Positions 18,509 through 26,076 of a stretch of 64,000 nucleotides of DNA are shown piece by piece. A program made the translations under genes and the position numbers. Below the pieces are notes generated by a model. The model was given only the letters and a program-made list of their open reading frames with translations, did no database searches and was not told where the DNA came from. Origin of the DNA: an uncultured Desulfovibrio sp. (GTDB lineage: Bacteria; Desulfobacterota; Desulfovibrionia; Desulfovibrionales; Desulfovibrionaceae). The stretch spans positions 62,001 through 126,000 of the forward strand of contig CAJUMQ010000002.1 in NCBI GenBank assembly GCA_910587035.1, given 5' to 3'. The first letter of the stretch is position 1; every line of letters begins with the position of its first letter.

Positions 18509-19462
18509 ATGAAAAAAGTACTGGGCCTGCTGCTTGCAGGCGCGATTATTCTGGGCGCCATGAATGCCCAGGCTGCGGATGCGAAAAGACTGACCCTTGG
18601 CACTGGGGGCACCTCCGGCGTGTACTACCCCCTTGGCGGCGCCATAGGCCAGGTGCTGGGCAGCAAGAGCGATGGCAAATACTCCGTCACTGCCCAGTCC
18701 ACCGGCGCTTCTGGCGAGAATATGCGTCTTATTGATGCTGGAGAGGTGGATATCGCCATTGTGCAGAACGATGTGGCCGATGCCGCCTACAATGGCACCC
18801 AGCCCTTCAAGAAAAAATTTGAGGATGTCCGGGCCATCGGACGCCTTTATCCTGAATATCTGCATGTTGTGGCCACCAAGGACAGCGGCATAAAGAATAT
18901 CGAGGATTTCAAGGGCAAGAAGATTTCCGTGGGCGCCCGTGGGAGCGGCAATGAAATCAACTGCCGCCAGATTTTTGATTTCTACGGACTCGACTATAAG
19001 AATCTGCAGCCCATCTTCTCCCCATACAGCGAAACAGCCGATCAGTTCAAGGACAGGCAGCTGGATGGCTTTGTCTTTACCATTGGCACGCCAAATCCCG
19101 CCATTCAGGACATCACCACCACCCAGGATGTGACATTCATTCCCCTGCAGGGTGAAAAGACCGATGCTGCGGTGGCCAAGTTCCCCTATCTGGTGAAAGA
19201 CGCCATTCCCGCCAATACCTACAAGGGCCAGACTGAAGCCGTGCCAACTCTTTCCGTGCAGGCTATTCTGGTGGTCAACAAGGACATGCCCGAAGAGGAT
19301 GTCTATGAACTGACCCGCACTCTTTATGAAAATACGGATGCCATAGCCAAATCCCACAACAAGGGCGCGGAAATCAAGGTGAACAATGCAGCGGATGGCA
19401 TAACCATCCCCTTCCATCCCGGCGCGGCCAAATATCTTAAGGAAAAAGGCGCTCTGAAGTAG
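18509..19462 (+). CDS. TAXI-family TRAP transporter solute-binding protein
   Basis: This periplasmic binding protein of about 317 residues has a signal peptide (MKKVLGLLLAGAIILGAMNAQA). The mature start LTLGTGGTSGVYYPLGGAIGQVL is the hallmark of TAXI proteins. VTAQSTGASGENMRLIDAGEVDIAIVQND and ISVGARGSGNE follow, as in the family. It captures a substrate, often glutamate-like or another dicarboxylate (not determined here), and delivers it to the fused permease at 20181-22307. AAGGAG eight bases before ATG fixes the start. It is separated from the next gene by three hairpins, which may keep the binding-protein message more abundant than the permease message. Confidence 0.94.
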   Translation: MKKVLGLLLAGAIILGAMNAQAADAKRLTLGTGGTSGVYYPLGGAIGQVLGSKSDGKYSVTAQSTGASGENMRLIDAGEVDIAIVQNDVADAAYNGTQPFKKKFEDVRAIGRLYPEYLHVVATKDSGIKNIEDFKGKKISVGARGSGNEINCRQIFDFYGLDYKNLQPIFSPYSETADQFKDRQLDGFVFTIGTPNPAIQDITTTQDVTFIPLQGEKTDAAVAKFPYLVKDAIPANTYKGQTEAVPTLSVQAILVVNKDMPEEDVYELTRTLYENTDAIAKSHNKGAEIKVNNAADGITIPFHPGAAKYLKEKGALK

Positions 19463-19486
19463 ATTTCATAGCAATATTCGCCCATC

Positions 19487-19609
19487 ATCCTGGCCGGTGA
19501 CCAACCGGCCGGATGAGGTCTGAATCAGACCTGGCCCAAATTTCACATACAGTCATTTTGACACATGTTTTTACACCTCTGACCCCGGGCTGGCGCCTCT
19601 TTGCGCCAG
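19487..19609 (+). other. Three successive hairpins between binding-protein and DUF1850 genes
   Basis: Hairpin 1 (19487-19514) pairs ATCC-GGCCGGT with ACCGGCC-GGAT around GACCA, with one bulged T. Hairpin 2 (19516-19532) pairs AGGTCTG with CAGACCT. Hairpin 3 (19590-19609) pairs CTGGCGC with GCGCCAG. None has a T-tract, which fits intercistronic mRNA-processing or stabilising structures better than full terminators. The word CATGTTTTTAC at 19564-19574 also occurs in the 53.4 kb hairpin array. Confidence 0.6.
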
Positions 19610-19636
19610 GCTCTGTCCATTGGGGGTAAATGGCCC

Positions 19637-20137
19637 TTGCCACGGCGCCTTTTATATTCATTATCCATATTCTGTCTTTTGTGTCTGCTCCCAGGCGCGT
19701 CCGCTGCGGCATCCTGCGCCATTCTTGAACTCGACGATGACAAAGGCGCCTGCCTGAGACAAATCAGGCTCGATCCGAAGCGGGGATTCGCCATCCGCTA
19801 TATCCATTCTGTGGCGCTCAGCCCCGTAACAGACTATTTTGACATAAAAGGCAAAGACATTGTTGTGGCGCGCACCGAATATATGGATTTTGGCGCCGGA
19901 CTGCCACATGCGCCAGAAAAAGGTCAGAAAATGCGGGCTGAAAACGGCCACATAATTATTGATGACATCAACCTAGTCATGCCGGAATTTACCCTGCGCG
20001 TGGGCCGCGTTGCAAGACATACCCTGCTTTTGCCAAATGCCCACGGTTTTGACGAGCTGCCGCTGGCTGAAATTGCTGCTCCTGGCGCGGCTGTGACATT
20101 TAAAATCCGTGACTGTGCCGGCACAAAAACGGATTGA
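19637..20137 (+). CDS. DUF1850 protein of TAXI-TRAP operons
   Basis: This small exported protein of about 166 residues has a hydrophobic signal segment (LLYSLSIFCLLCLLPGASAAA). The core FAIRYIHSVALSPVTDYFDIKG matches DUF1850, whose signature is the RYIHSVxxxPVxE/DxF pattern. TEYMDFGAGLPHAPEKG and VGRVARHTLLL follow. DUF1850 genes are regularly placed between the TAXI binding protein and the fused permease, as here, so it is probably an accessory part of this transporter. No ATG start fits. A TTG at 19637, ten bases after GGGGG, was chosen; another TTG at 19601 falls inside a hairpin. Confidence 0.82.
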   Translation: MPRRLLYSLSIFCLLCLLPGASAAASCAILELDDDKGACLRQIRLDPKRGFAIRYIHSVALSPVTDYFDIKGKDIVVARTEYMDFGAGLPHAPEKGQKMRAENGHIIIDDINLVMPEFTLRVGRVARHTLLLPNAHGFDELPLAEIAAPGAAVTFKIRDCAGTKTD

Positions 20138-20180
20138 CAGATTTTTCCCTGCATATGCAACTTATTTTCAGGATGCGAAT

Positions 20181-22307
20181 ATGAGTCACAAAGAGAGGAT
20201 GGATATAATCAGGCAGGAGGGATCCGGCGGGTTTGCCCTTGAAGAAGGCAAACTTGATTCCGGAGCTGCAGAAAAGATTCAGGATACCCTTGATGTATCC
20301 GAAATTGTCAAAAAATACGACAAGGAAGCGACCTTTCGCACATTCAGTGGCTGGCTGAACATTTTTATCCGCGTCCTCTGCATTCTTTTTTCTCTTTTCC
20401 ACCTCTATACCGCCGCTGTTGGCCAGTATCCGCCGCAAATACAGAGGTCTGTCCATCTGGCCTTTGTGCTGGTGCTGATATATCTGCTCTATCCGGCCAG
20501 GGCCACTGGCAGCAAGCACAAGCTCAACTGGTATGATGTGCTGCTGGCGGCAGCTGGCGCGGCCGTCTGTGGCTATATAGTCTGGAATTATGACGTCATA
20601 GTGCTCGATGCCGGCCCTCCGACAGAACTTGACTTCATTTTTGGCTGCGCCGCCATCCTGCTTGTGCTGGAGGCGACGCGCCGCATTGTGGGACTGCCCA
20701 TAACCATCGTCGCCATAGTTTTTTTGCTGTACGCGAAATTTGGCAATCTCATTCCCGGACTTATGGGCCATCCCGGATTTTCGATGAAAAGAATAGTGGG
20801 CCATATGTACCTCACAACAGAGGGCCTGTTTGGGATGCCCCTGGGCGTGGCAGCCTCTTTTGTCTTTCTTTTCATCCTTTTTGGGGCATTCTTGCACAGC
20901 ACAGGGCTTGGCAAGTTCTTTATTGATCTTGCCCTTGGCGCTGCTGGCCGCTATGTGGGCGGCCCCGCCAAAGTGGCAGTACTGGCCAGCGGCTTTTTTG
21001 GCACCATATCTGGCTCATCCGTTGCCAACACTGTTTCCACAGGCACATTCACCATTCCGCTCATGAAAAGCGTGGGCTACCGTGGCGCATTCGCCGGCGC
21101 GGTGGAAGCAGCCTCATCCACAGGCGGCCAGATCATGCCGCCAATCATGGGCGCGGCAGCATTCATCATGGCCCAGTTCCTGGGAGTTGGCTACATAGAA
21201 ATTGCCAAGGCCGCCCTTATCCCTGCGCTCCTTTACTATCTGGCTGTGGGCTTCATGGTGCATATGGAGGCCAAAAGACTGGGCCTCAAGGGCATTCCTA
21301 AAGAAAGGCTGCCCAAGCCACTTATTGTCTTGCGCCAGGGCGGATATCTGCTCATTCCCATCTTTGTTCTGGTCTATTTGCTCATTCAGGGCTATACGCC
21401 GCTCAAATCCGCCTATTACTGCATTCTCGCCACAGTCATCATTTCGGTGGTTGCAAACAACTGGAAAGCCTGGGAAGGTGCCGGGCCGAGCAATATGCGC
21501 GTCTCCACAGCCCTATGGCAATGCAACACACTGGCAGTGAAGGACATCCTCATGGCCATGGAGAATGGCGGCAGGCTGGCCCTAAGCGTTTCTGCAGCCT
21601 GCGCCTGCACAGGCTTTGTCATAGGCGTGGTCACGCTTACGGGCGTGGGTCTCAAGCTGGCCAATGCCATCCTGGCACTCTCCGGCGGCAGTTTCGCCTT
21701 CACCCTTGTGCTGACAATGTTTTCCTCCATCATTCTCGGCATGGGGCTGCCCACAACAGCCAAATACATAGTGCTGGCCACCATTGCCGCGCCAGCCATC
21801 CAGAGCTTTGGCGTGCCCATGCTGGCTGCCCATCTGTTCATAATGTATTTTGGCATTCTGGCTGACCTCACGCCTCCCGTGGCCCTTGCAGCCTATGCCG
21901 CAGCTGGCATTGCCAGGGCGGAACCCAATGCCACAGGGTTTATGGCTGTGAAACTTGCCCTGGCCGGATTTTTAATCCCCTATATCTTCTGTTACAATCC
22001 TGGGCTTTTGATGATTGGCGCAAGCAATCTCGAAATTGCCCTCTATGTGTGCACAGCAGCTGTGGGCATAGCCGCCCTTTCCTTCGCCAGCGTTGGCTAC
22101 TGGCTGCGGGATCTTTATGTCTGGGAGAGGCTGGTGCTGATTGCAGCGGCCATTACCCTGATTACACCTGGCCTGATGACAGATATGGTTGGTTTTGGTC
22201 TGATGGCAGCCATATATATTGTCCAGAAAGTGCATAAGTCCGGACCCCGCTCACCACATGCCGACCCCGATATCATTGGCCGTCAAGAAGTGATGGACAA
22301 GGCTTGA
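20181..22307 (+). CDS. TRAP transporter fused 4TM/12TM permease (TAXI type)
   Basis: This 708-residue integral membrane protein combines the small (DctQ-like) and large (DctM-like) TRAP subunits in one chain. A cytoplasmic N-terminus of about 60 residues precedes multiple hydrophobic helices. GLGKFFIDLALGAAGRYVGGPAKVAVLASGFFGTISGSSVANTVSTG is the strongly conserved large-subunit core, and MGLPTTAKYIVLATIAAPA is the second conserved block. It uses the sodium or proton gradient to import the solute bound by the TAXI protein. AGGA precedes the chosen ATG; in-frame sequence further upstream overlaps the DUF1850 gene and was excluded. It ends 5 bp before a strong hairpin. Confidence 0.94.
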   Translation: MSHKERMDIIRQEGSGGFALEEGKLDSGAAEKIQDTLDVSEIVKKYDKEATFRTFSGWLNIFIRVLCILFSLFHLYTAAVGQYPPQIQRSVHLAFVLVLIYLLYPARATGSKHKLNWYDVLLAAAGAAVCGYIVWNYDVIVLDAGPPTELDFIFGCAAILLVLEATRRIVGLPITIVAIVFLLYAKFGNLIPGLMGHPGFSMKRIVGHMYLTTEGLFGMPLGVAASFVFLFILFGAFLHSTGLGKFFIDLALGAAGRYVGGPAKVAVLASGFFGTISGSSVANTVSTGTFTIPLMKSVGYRGAFAGAVEAASSTGGQIMPPIMGAAAFIMAQFLGVGYIEIAKAALIPALLYYLAVGFMVHMEAKRLGLKGIPKERLPKPLIVLRQGGYLLIPIFVLVYLLIQGYTPLKSAYYCILATVIISVVANNWKAWEGAGPSNMRVSTALWQCNTLAVKDILMAMENGGRLALSVSAACACTGFVIGVVTLTGVGLKLANAILALSGGSFAFTLVLTMFSSIILGMGLPTTAKYIVLATIAAPAIQSFGVPMLAAHLFIMYFGILADLTPPVALAAYAAAGIARAEPNATGFMAVKLALAGFLIPYIFCYNPGLLMIGASNLEIALYVCTAAVGIAALSFASVGYWLRDLYVWERLVLIAAAITLITPGLMTDMVGFGLMAAIYIVQKVHKSGPRSPHADPDIIGRQEVMDKA

Positions 22308-22311
22308 GAAC

Positions 22312-22337
22312 TGCCGGCCCCCTGCTGGGGGCCGGCA
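22312..22337 (+). terminator. Hairpin after the TRAP permease gene
   Basis: TGCCGGCCCCC and its perfect complement form an 11-bp GC-rich stem with loop TGCT. It is followed by AACC, with no T-tract. It lies only about 20 bp before the next gene, so it may cause partial termination or protect the upstream message. Confidence 0.55.
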
Positions 22338-22358
22338 AACCGAAATCTGGAGAATAAA

Positions 22359-22880
22359 ATGGGCAAGGACCTGCATTCATCTCTGGCCGCCTGGCGAAAA
22401 ACATTCCCCCACACCCTGGCCTTGCGCTGGACTGATGGCTGCCTGCAAAATGAATACTGCTCCCTCTGCCGCTATTGCTGCGGCCCCCAGGGAGCGGATG
22501 CGCCTTTTCCCATGGCTCTTTTGCCGGGCCAGATCAATGAACATACGCCAGACGATTTCTACCTTTTGAATCCGGACACTGCCTATATCGGCGCCCAGGG
22601 GTGCAAATCGGCCAGCTCTTCCGGATGCCGCCTGCCTTTTGAAAAAAGGCCTCTGGCCTGTTCCCTTTTTCCCATAGTCCTTGTTAATGGCAGCCTTTAC
22701 CTCTATCAGAATTGCCCGGCCAGCATTCTCCAGCCACTGGCCTTTTTTATGGATATGGCCAGGGAGGCCGAAAAAGCGCTTCACCGGCTTGATGATGACG
22801 AATTGCGGCACATTTCCATATCCCTCCCCGATAATGTGCTCATAGACAGGTACATAAATCTCCACATCAGCATTTTCTGA
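22359..22880 (+). CDS. YkgJ-family cysteine-cluster protein
   Basis: This 173-residue cytoplasmic protein has a cysteine-rich pattern seen in the YkgJ/zinc-or-iron-chelating family: CSLCRYCCGPQG (about residues 34-45), then GCKSASSSGCRLPFEKRPLACSLFP (about 82-106). The cysteines probably bind a zinc or an iron-sulfur cluster; the physiological role of the family is not known. It follows the TRAP permease gene by 51 bp across a hairpin and precedes a clear terminator, so it is the last gene of the cluster. A link to the transporter is possible but not required. Confidence 0.82.
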   Translation: MGKDLHSSLAAWRKTFPHTLALRWTDGCLQNEYCSLCRYCCGPQGADAPFPMALLPGQINEHTPDDFYLLNPDTAYIGAQGCKSASSSGCRLPFEKRPLACSLFPIVLVNGSLYLYQNCPASILQPLAFFMDMAREAEKALHRLDDDELRHISISLPDNVLIDRYINLHISIF

Positions 22881-22946
22881 ACTTATAACTGCCCAGGCAG
22901 GGATTTATCCTCGCATTCCCCGATCTCCAGCACTTTTTAAATAAAG

Positions 22947-22996
22947 ATACCCGGCCAGAAACTTAAAAAAAGAAGGCGTTCTAGCTGGGTATTTTT
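22947..22996 (+). terminator. Intrinsic terminator of the TRAP transporter cluster
   Basis: ATACCCGGCCAGAA pairs with TTCTAGCTGGGTAT (14 positions, one wobble, one mismatch) and is followed directly by TTTTTATCTTTT. It lies 67 bp after the YkgJ-like gene. Confidence 0.75.
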
Positions 22997-23333
22997 ATCT
23001 TTTCCGGCAGCCATCAGTTCAACTCATGGCAGCCCGCAGCATTATTTCCCTCAATATTCTGTATGAGCAAATCAAACAAAAGTTTATTTTTATTGGTTTG
23101 ACCATACAGTGCCTTAATTGCATAAAGTTTCACAAGGGCCGGGGCAATGGCCCACATCTCAAACATGGCAAAGGCTGCTCCGCTTTTCCCTGCCGGGTAT
23201 GGCATCCAATTTCATTCCCGCAGAAAGGCGGACCTTACACAGCACATGACCTGGGCATTATTGCGGACAGGCGCCGGTGTCATGGCATTAACTGGCAAGC
23301 AGAAAGCCGCCCTGGGGCGGCAAGGATAATGTC
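22997..23333. other. Leader and promoter region of the SLC13-type carrier gene
   Basis: No gene is seen in these 337 bases. They contain the shared 41-bp element (23071-23111) and, 8 bases before the carrier's ATG, an AAGGA ribosome-binding site (23322-23326). The distance of about 220 bp from the element to the start codon suggests a long untranslated leader if the element marks the promoter. Confidence 0.5.
23071..23111. promoter_or_regulatory. 41-bp shared element, copy 1 (before the SLC13-type carrier)
   Basis: This element begins ATCAAACA and ends ATACAGTG. It matches the element at 25911-25951 at 34 of 41 positions with no gap. It contains TCAAAC and GTTTGA as outward arms of a dyad, plus the T-rich core AGTTTATTT. 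A LysR-type regulator is encoded beside copy 2, so this is a probable LysR operator. Confidence 0.6.
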
Positions 23334-24806
23334 ATGGCGGAAACTACAGCAAAGGCCCCCACAAAGCCCGCAAAAGTGTCACCCATGTATTATGTGCACA
23401 CACTCGTATGCCTGTGCATCATGTTCGGATTTGGACAGATAGCGCCTGTGGCCCCACTCACACCCCTGGGGATGAACATAATCGGCATTTTTATAGGCGT
23501 CCTCTATGGCTGGATATTCATTGAGATTGTCTGGCCCAGCCTGGCCGGCCTGCTGGCCCTGATGCTCATAGGCGGCATGAAGCCTGTGCAGCTATTCAAC
23601 AAGAGCTTTGGCGACCCCATTGTGCAGATGATGTTTTTCATCTTCGTTTTCTGCGCCACAATCAACTATTATGGGCTTTCCAAATTCATCTCCCTGTGGT
23701 TCATCACCCGCAAATTTGTGAAAGGCAAACCCTGGCTGTTCTCATTTATCTTCATGGGCTCCATATTCATTCTTGGCGCCCTTACATCCGCATCCCCGGC
23801 GGCCATAATCGGCTGGTCCATTCTGTACGGCATATGCAATGCCTGCGGTTACAAAAAGGGCGAGGGCTATCCTACAATGATGGTCTTTGCCGTGGTTTTC
23901 GCAGCCCAGGTTGGCATGTGCATAATACCCTTCAAGCAGGTGCCCCTGACAATTCTTGGCGCATACGCCAACATGTCCGGCGTGCATCTGGACTATGGCA
24001 AATACATGCTCCTGGCCGTGATTATCTGCATCATGTGCGCCATCGCCTTTATCCTGATTGGCAAATATGTGTTCAAGCCGGACATGAGCAAACTGCTCAC
24101 CCTTGAAACGGAAAAACTGGATACCGAGGGAGCTCTCAGTCTTAGCCGGGTGCAGAAAATTGTGCTGATCTTCCTGTTTCTGCTGGTCATTCTTCTGCTT
24201 GCGCCCAACTTCCTGCCCAAAGACTTCTTTGTGACAAAGTTCCTGAGAGCCATTGGCAATACTGGTATTGTGGTGCTGCTTGTGACAGTTATGGCAGCCA
24301 TGAAGGTTGATGGCAAGCCCTTGCTGAATTTCAAGGTGATGGTGGATTCCGGCGTTACCTGGGGCATTGTGCTGCTACTTGCGCTTGTGCAGCCGCTCTC
24401 GGCGGCCATGGCCTCCAAGGATACCGGTATCACCGCATTTTTGATGAATGCCATGGAGCCGATTTTTGCCCTTAGCACACCCATGACATTCGCGCTAATC
24501 ATAGGTTTTATTGCCCTGGTGCTTACCCAGGTGATGAACAATGGCGCCACTGGTGTGGCCATGATGCCCATAGTGCTGAGCTATTGCACAGCCTCTGGAG
24601 CCTCGCCGGATCTGGCCCTGATCATGGTGGTCATGGCATGTCATATTGCCTTCCTGACGCCTGCCGCCAGCGCCAGCGCCGCGCTGCTGCATGGCAATGA
24701 ATGGTCCAACGCCCGCTCCATCTGGAAAAACGCGCCCATTGTCATCCTTGTGGCGTGGCTGGTGGTGGCTGCCGTTACCTTCACGGTGGGCGCGGCCATT
24801 TTCTAG
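23334..24806 (+). CDS. SLC13/DASS-like or related anion carrier
   Basis: This 490-residue inner-membrane protein has about 12 hydrophobic helices. Segments such as VWPSLAGLLALMLIGGMKPVQLFNKSFGDPIVQMMFF and VLTQVMNNGATGVAMMPIVLSY resemble the two half-repeats of sodium- or proton-coupled dicarboxylate carriers (SLC13/DASS and related groups). The typical SNT and GTPPN signatures are not conserved, so the exact family and substrate are uncertain. AAGGA precedes the ATG. It converges with the LysR gene, with a 4-bp overlap of the ends. The shared operator-like element upstream suggests joint control with the flavoprotein at 26077, for which it may import the substrate. Confidence 0.82.
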   Translation: MAETTAKAPTKPAKVSPMYYVHTLVCLCIMFGFGQIAPVAPLTPLGMNIIGIFIGVLYGWIFIEIVWPSLAGLLALMLIGGMKPVQLFNKSFGDPIVQMMFFIFVFCATINYYGLSKFISLWFITRKFVKGKPWLFSFIFMGSIFILGALTSASPAAIIGWSILYGICNACGYKKGEGYPTMMVFAVVFAAQVGMCIIPFKQVPLTILGAYANMSGVHLDYGKYMLLAVIICIMCAIAFILIGKYVFKPDMSKLLTLETEKLDTEGALSLSRVQKIVLIFLFLLVILLLAPNFLPKDFFVTKFLRAIGNTGIVVLLVTVMAAMKVDGKPLLNFKVMVDSGVTWGIVLLLALVQPLSAAMASKDTGITAFLMNAMEPIFALSTPMTFALIIGFIALVLTQVMNNGATGVAMMPIVLSYCTASGASPDLALIMVVMACHIAFLTPAASASAALLHGNEWSNARSIWKNAPIVILVAWLVVAAVTFTVGAAIF

Positions 24807-25885
24807 TTTTCCTTCTCCTCCTTCCTGGTGGACTGCCGCCCGCAAGGGCGCTTTCCACCAGGTTTTTTTCTGCCCAAGCCTGCATCGCCATTTTGAATCT
24901 CCCCATCCGCGCTCACGTTCTGGCGAGCGGAATCCCAGAGATTCCCGGCTCCATCCGGGGAAAAAGACAGAAAATGCAGCCGCAAAACATCCATAAGGGC
25001 CCTGGCCTGGGGCGTAATATACTTGTGCCGCCTTGTCATAAGGCCATAAAGCTGATTGGGCAAAATGTGGTCCAGGGGAATTGATTGCAGATTTTGCCAG
25101 TTGGCGCCAAAATATGTGCCATAAAAACACATCTCGTCCATAATGGCCACGCCAAGCTTCTGCCAGACAAACCGCATCATCAGGTGATAGTTGTTTACGC
25201 GGATGACGGCATTTTTCTGGATGAAATCCTCCATGCCGGAGGAAACAACATATTCGCCCAGATCATCCCGCCCCTCCCGGCTGGAAAAAGCCACATATGG
25301 CAGGCCGGAAAGATCCTGCGCCGTGGGTATTGGCGGAACGCCCCAGGGATTGTCCCGATTAAGCACAAGCAAAGGCCTCGATTTGGCTATGATCTCCAGC
25401 TCATCCTCGCCCCCGCCAGATATTATGGGCAGCAGTCCAAAATCCACTGCCGAGGATTCAACGGCCTTGCGCACCTCCCCAGACAGATGGCGTTCCAGAT
25501 AAAGCTCCACTTTGGGATTTTCACGCACAAAGCGGCTGATGGGGCTTACCGCTACAGTGGCCACAGGCAGGGTCGCGGCCATGCGCACACTCCCCTGTAG
25601 CACACCGCCCTGATTACCGACAGAAGAAATGAGATTCTGGAGAGTCTCAAAGGTGGATATGGCCCATTCCAGTATCGTATCACCATCCGGGGTAATCTGC
25701 AGATTTTTTTTGTTGCGATCAAAAAGCGCTGTGCCCAGCTCCTCCTCCAGCGAGCGTAGCTGATAGCTGATGGTGGATGGATTGCGGTGCATAATTTCGG
25801 CAGCCCTGCGCACACTGCCGGTTTTTGCCACATAATAGAACCCCCGCAGCCATTGCAGAAAATCGCCATTGAGCTCCTTGATCAT
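24803..25885 (-). CDS. LysR-family transcriptional regulator
   Basis: The 360-residue product has an N-terminal winged helix-turn-helix (FYYVAKTGSVRRAAEIMHRNPSTISYQLRSLEEELGTALF, about residues 16-56) and a LysR substrate-binding domain (about 85-300). The C-terminal tail of about 45 residues (basic, ending RKPCGRQ-like and EEKEN) is longer than usual. GGAG eight bases before ATGATCAAG sets the start. The gene is divergent from the AprA-like flavoprotein and convergent with the SLC13-type carrier. The 41-bp element in its own upstream region and before the carrier is the likely binding site. The inducer is probably the compound handled by the neighbouring enzymes, which is unknown. Confidence 0.92.
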   Translation of the reverse strand: MIKELNGDFLQWLRGFYYVAKTGSVRRAAEIMHRNPSTISYQLRSLEEELGTALFDRNKKNLQITPDGDTILEWAISTFETLQNLISSVGNQGGVLQGSVRMAATLPVATVAVSPISRFVRENPKVELYLERHLSGEVRKAVESSAVDFGLLPIISGGGEDELEIIAKSRPLLVLNRDNPWGVPPIPTAQDLSGLPYVAFSSREGRDDLGEYVVSSGMEDFIQKNAVIRVNNYHLMMRFVWQKLGVAIMDEMCFYGTYFGANWQNLQSIPLDHILPNQLYGLMTRRHKYITPQARALMDVLRLHFLSFSPDGAGNLWDSARQNVSADGEIQNGDAGLGRKKPGGKRPCGRQSTRKEEKEN

Positions 25886-25910
25886 GGCCGTTCTCCAACT
25901 GTTTGATTCT

Positions 25911-25951
25911 ATCAAACATTAGTTTATTTATTTTGATTTGACAATACAGCG
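25911..25951. promoter_or_regulatory. 41-bp shared element, copy 2 (LysR/flavoprotein divergent region)
   Basis: This copy begins ATCAAACATT and ends ATACAGCG, identical to copy 1 at 34 of 41 positions. It lies 26 bp from the LysR start and about 125 bp before the flavoprotein start, the usual position for a LysR autoregulatory and activating site. Confidence 0.62.
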
Positions 25952-26076
25952 TGAAAAAAAGATTCTGTTCGATATTACAGAAGTTTTTCACAAGCAGGGG
26001 TCCGGACCATGCTGTGGCATGGGATTGCCCCCGGGCTCCGCGTTCTGTCCGCACACCTTGTAACAGGGAAAAAGGC

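Noticed and set aside
18410..19417. Open frame of 335 codons on the minus strand
   Set aside because: It is antisense to the TAXI binding protein and has no ribosome-binding site or domain.
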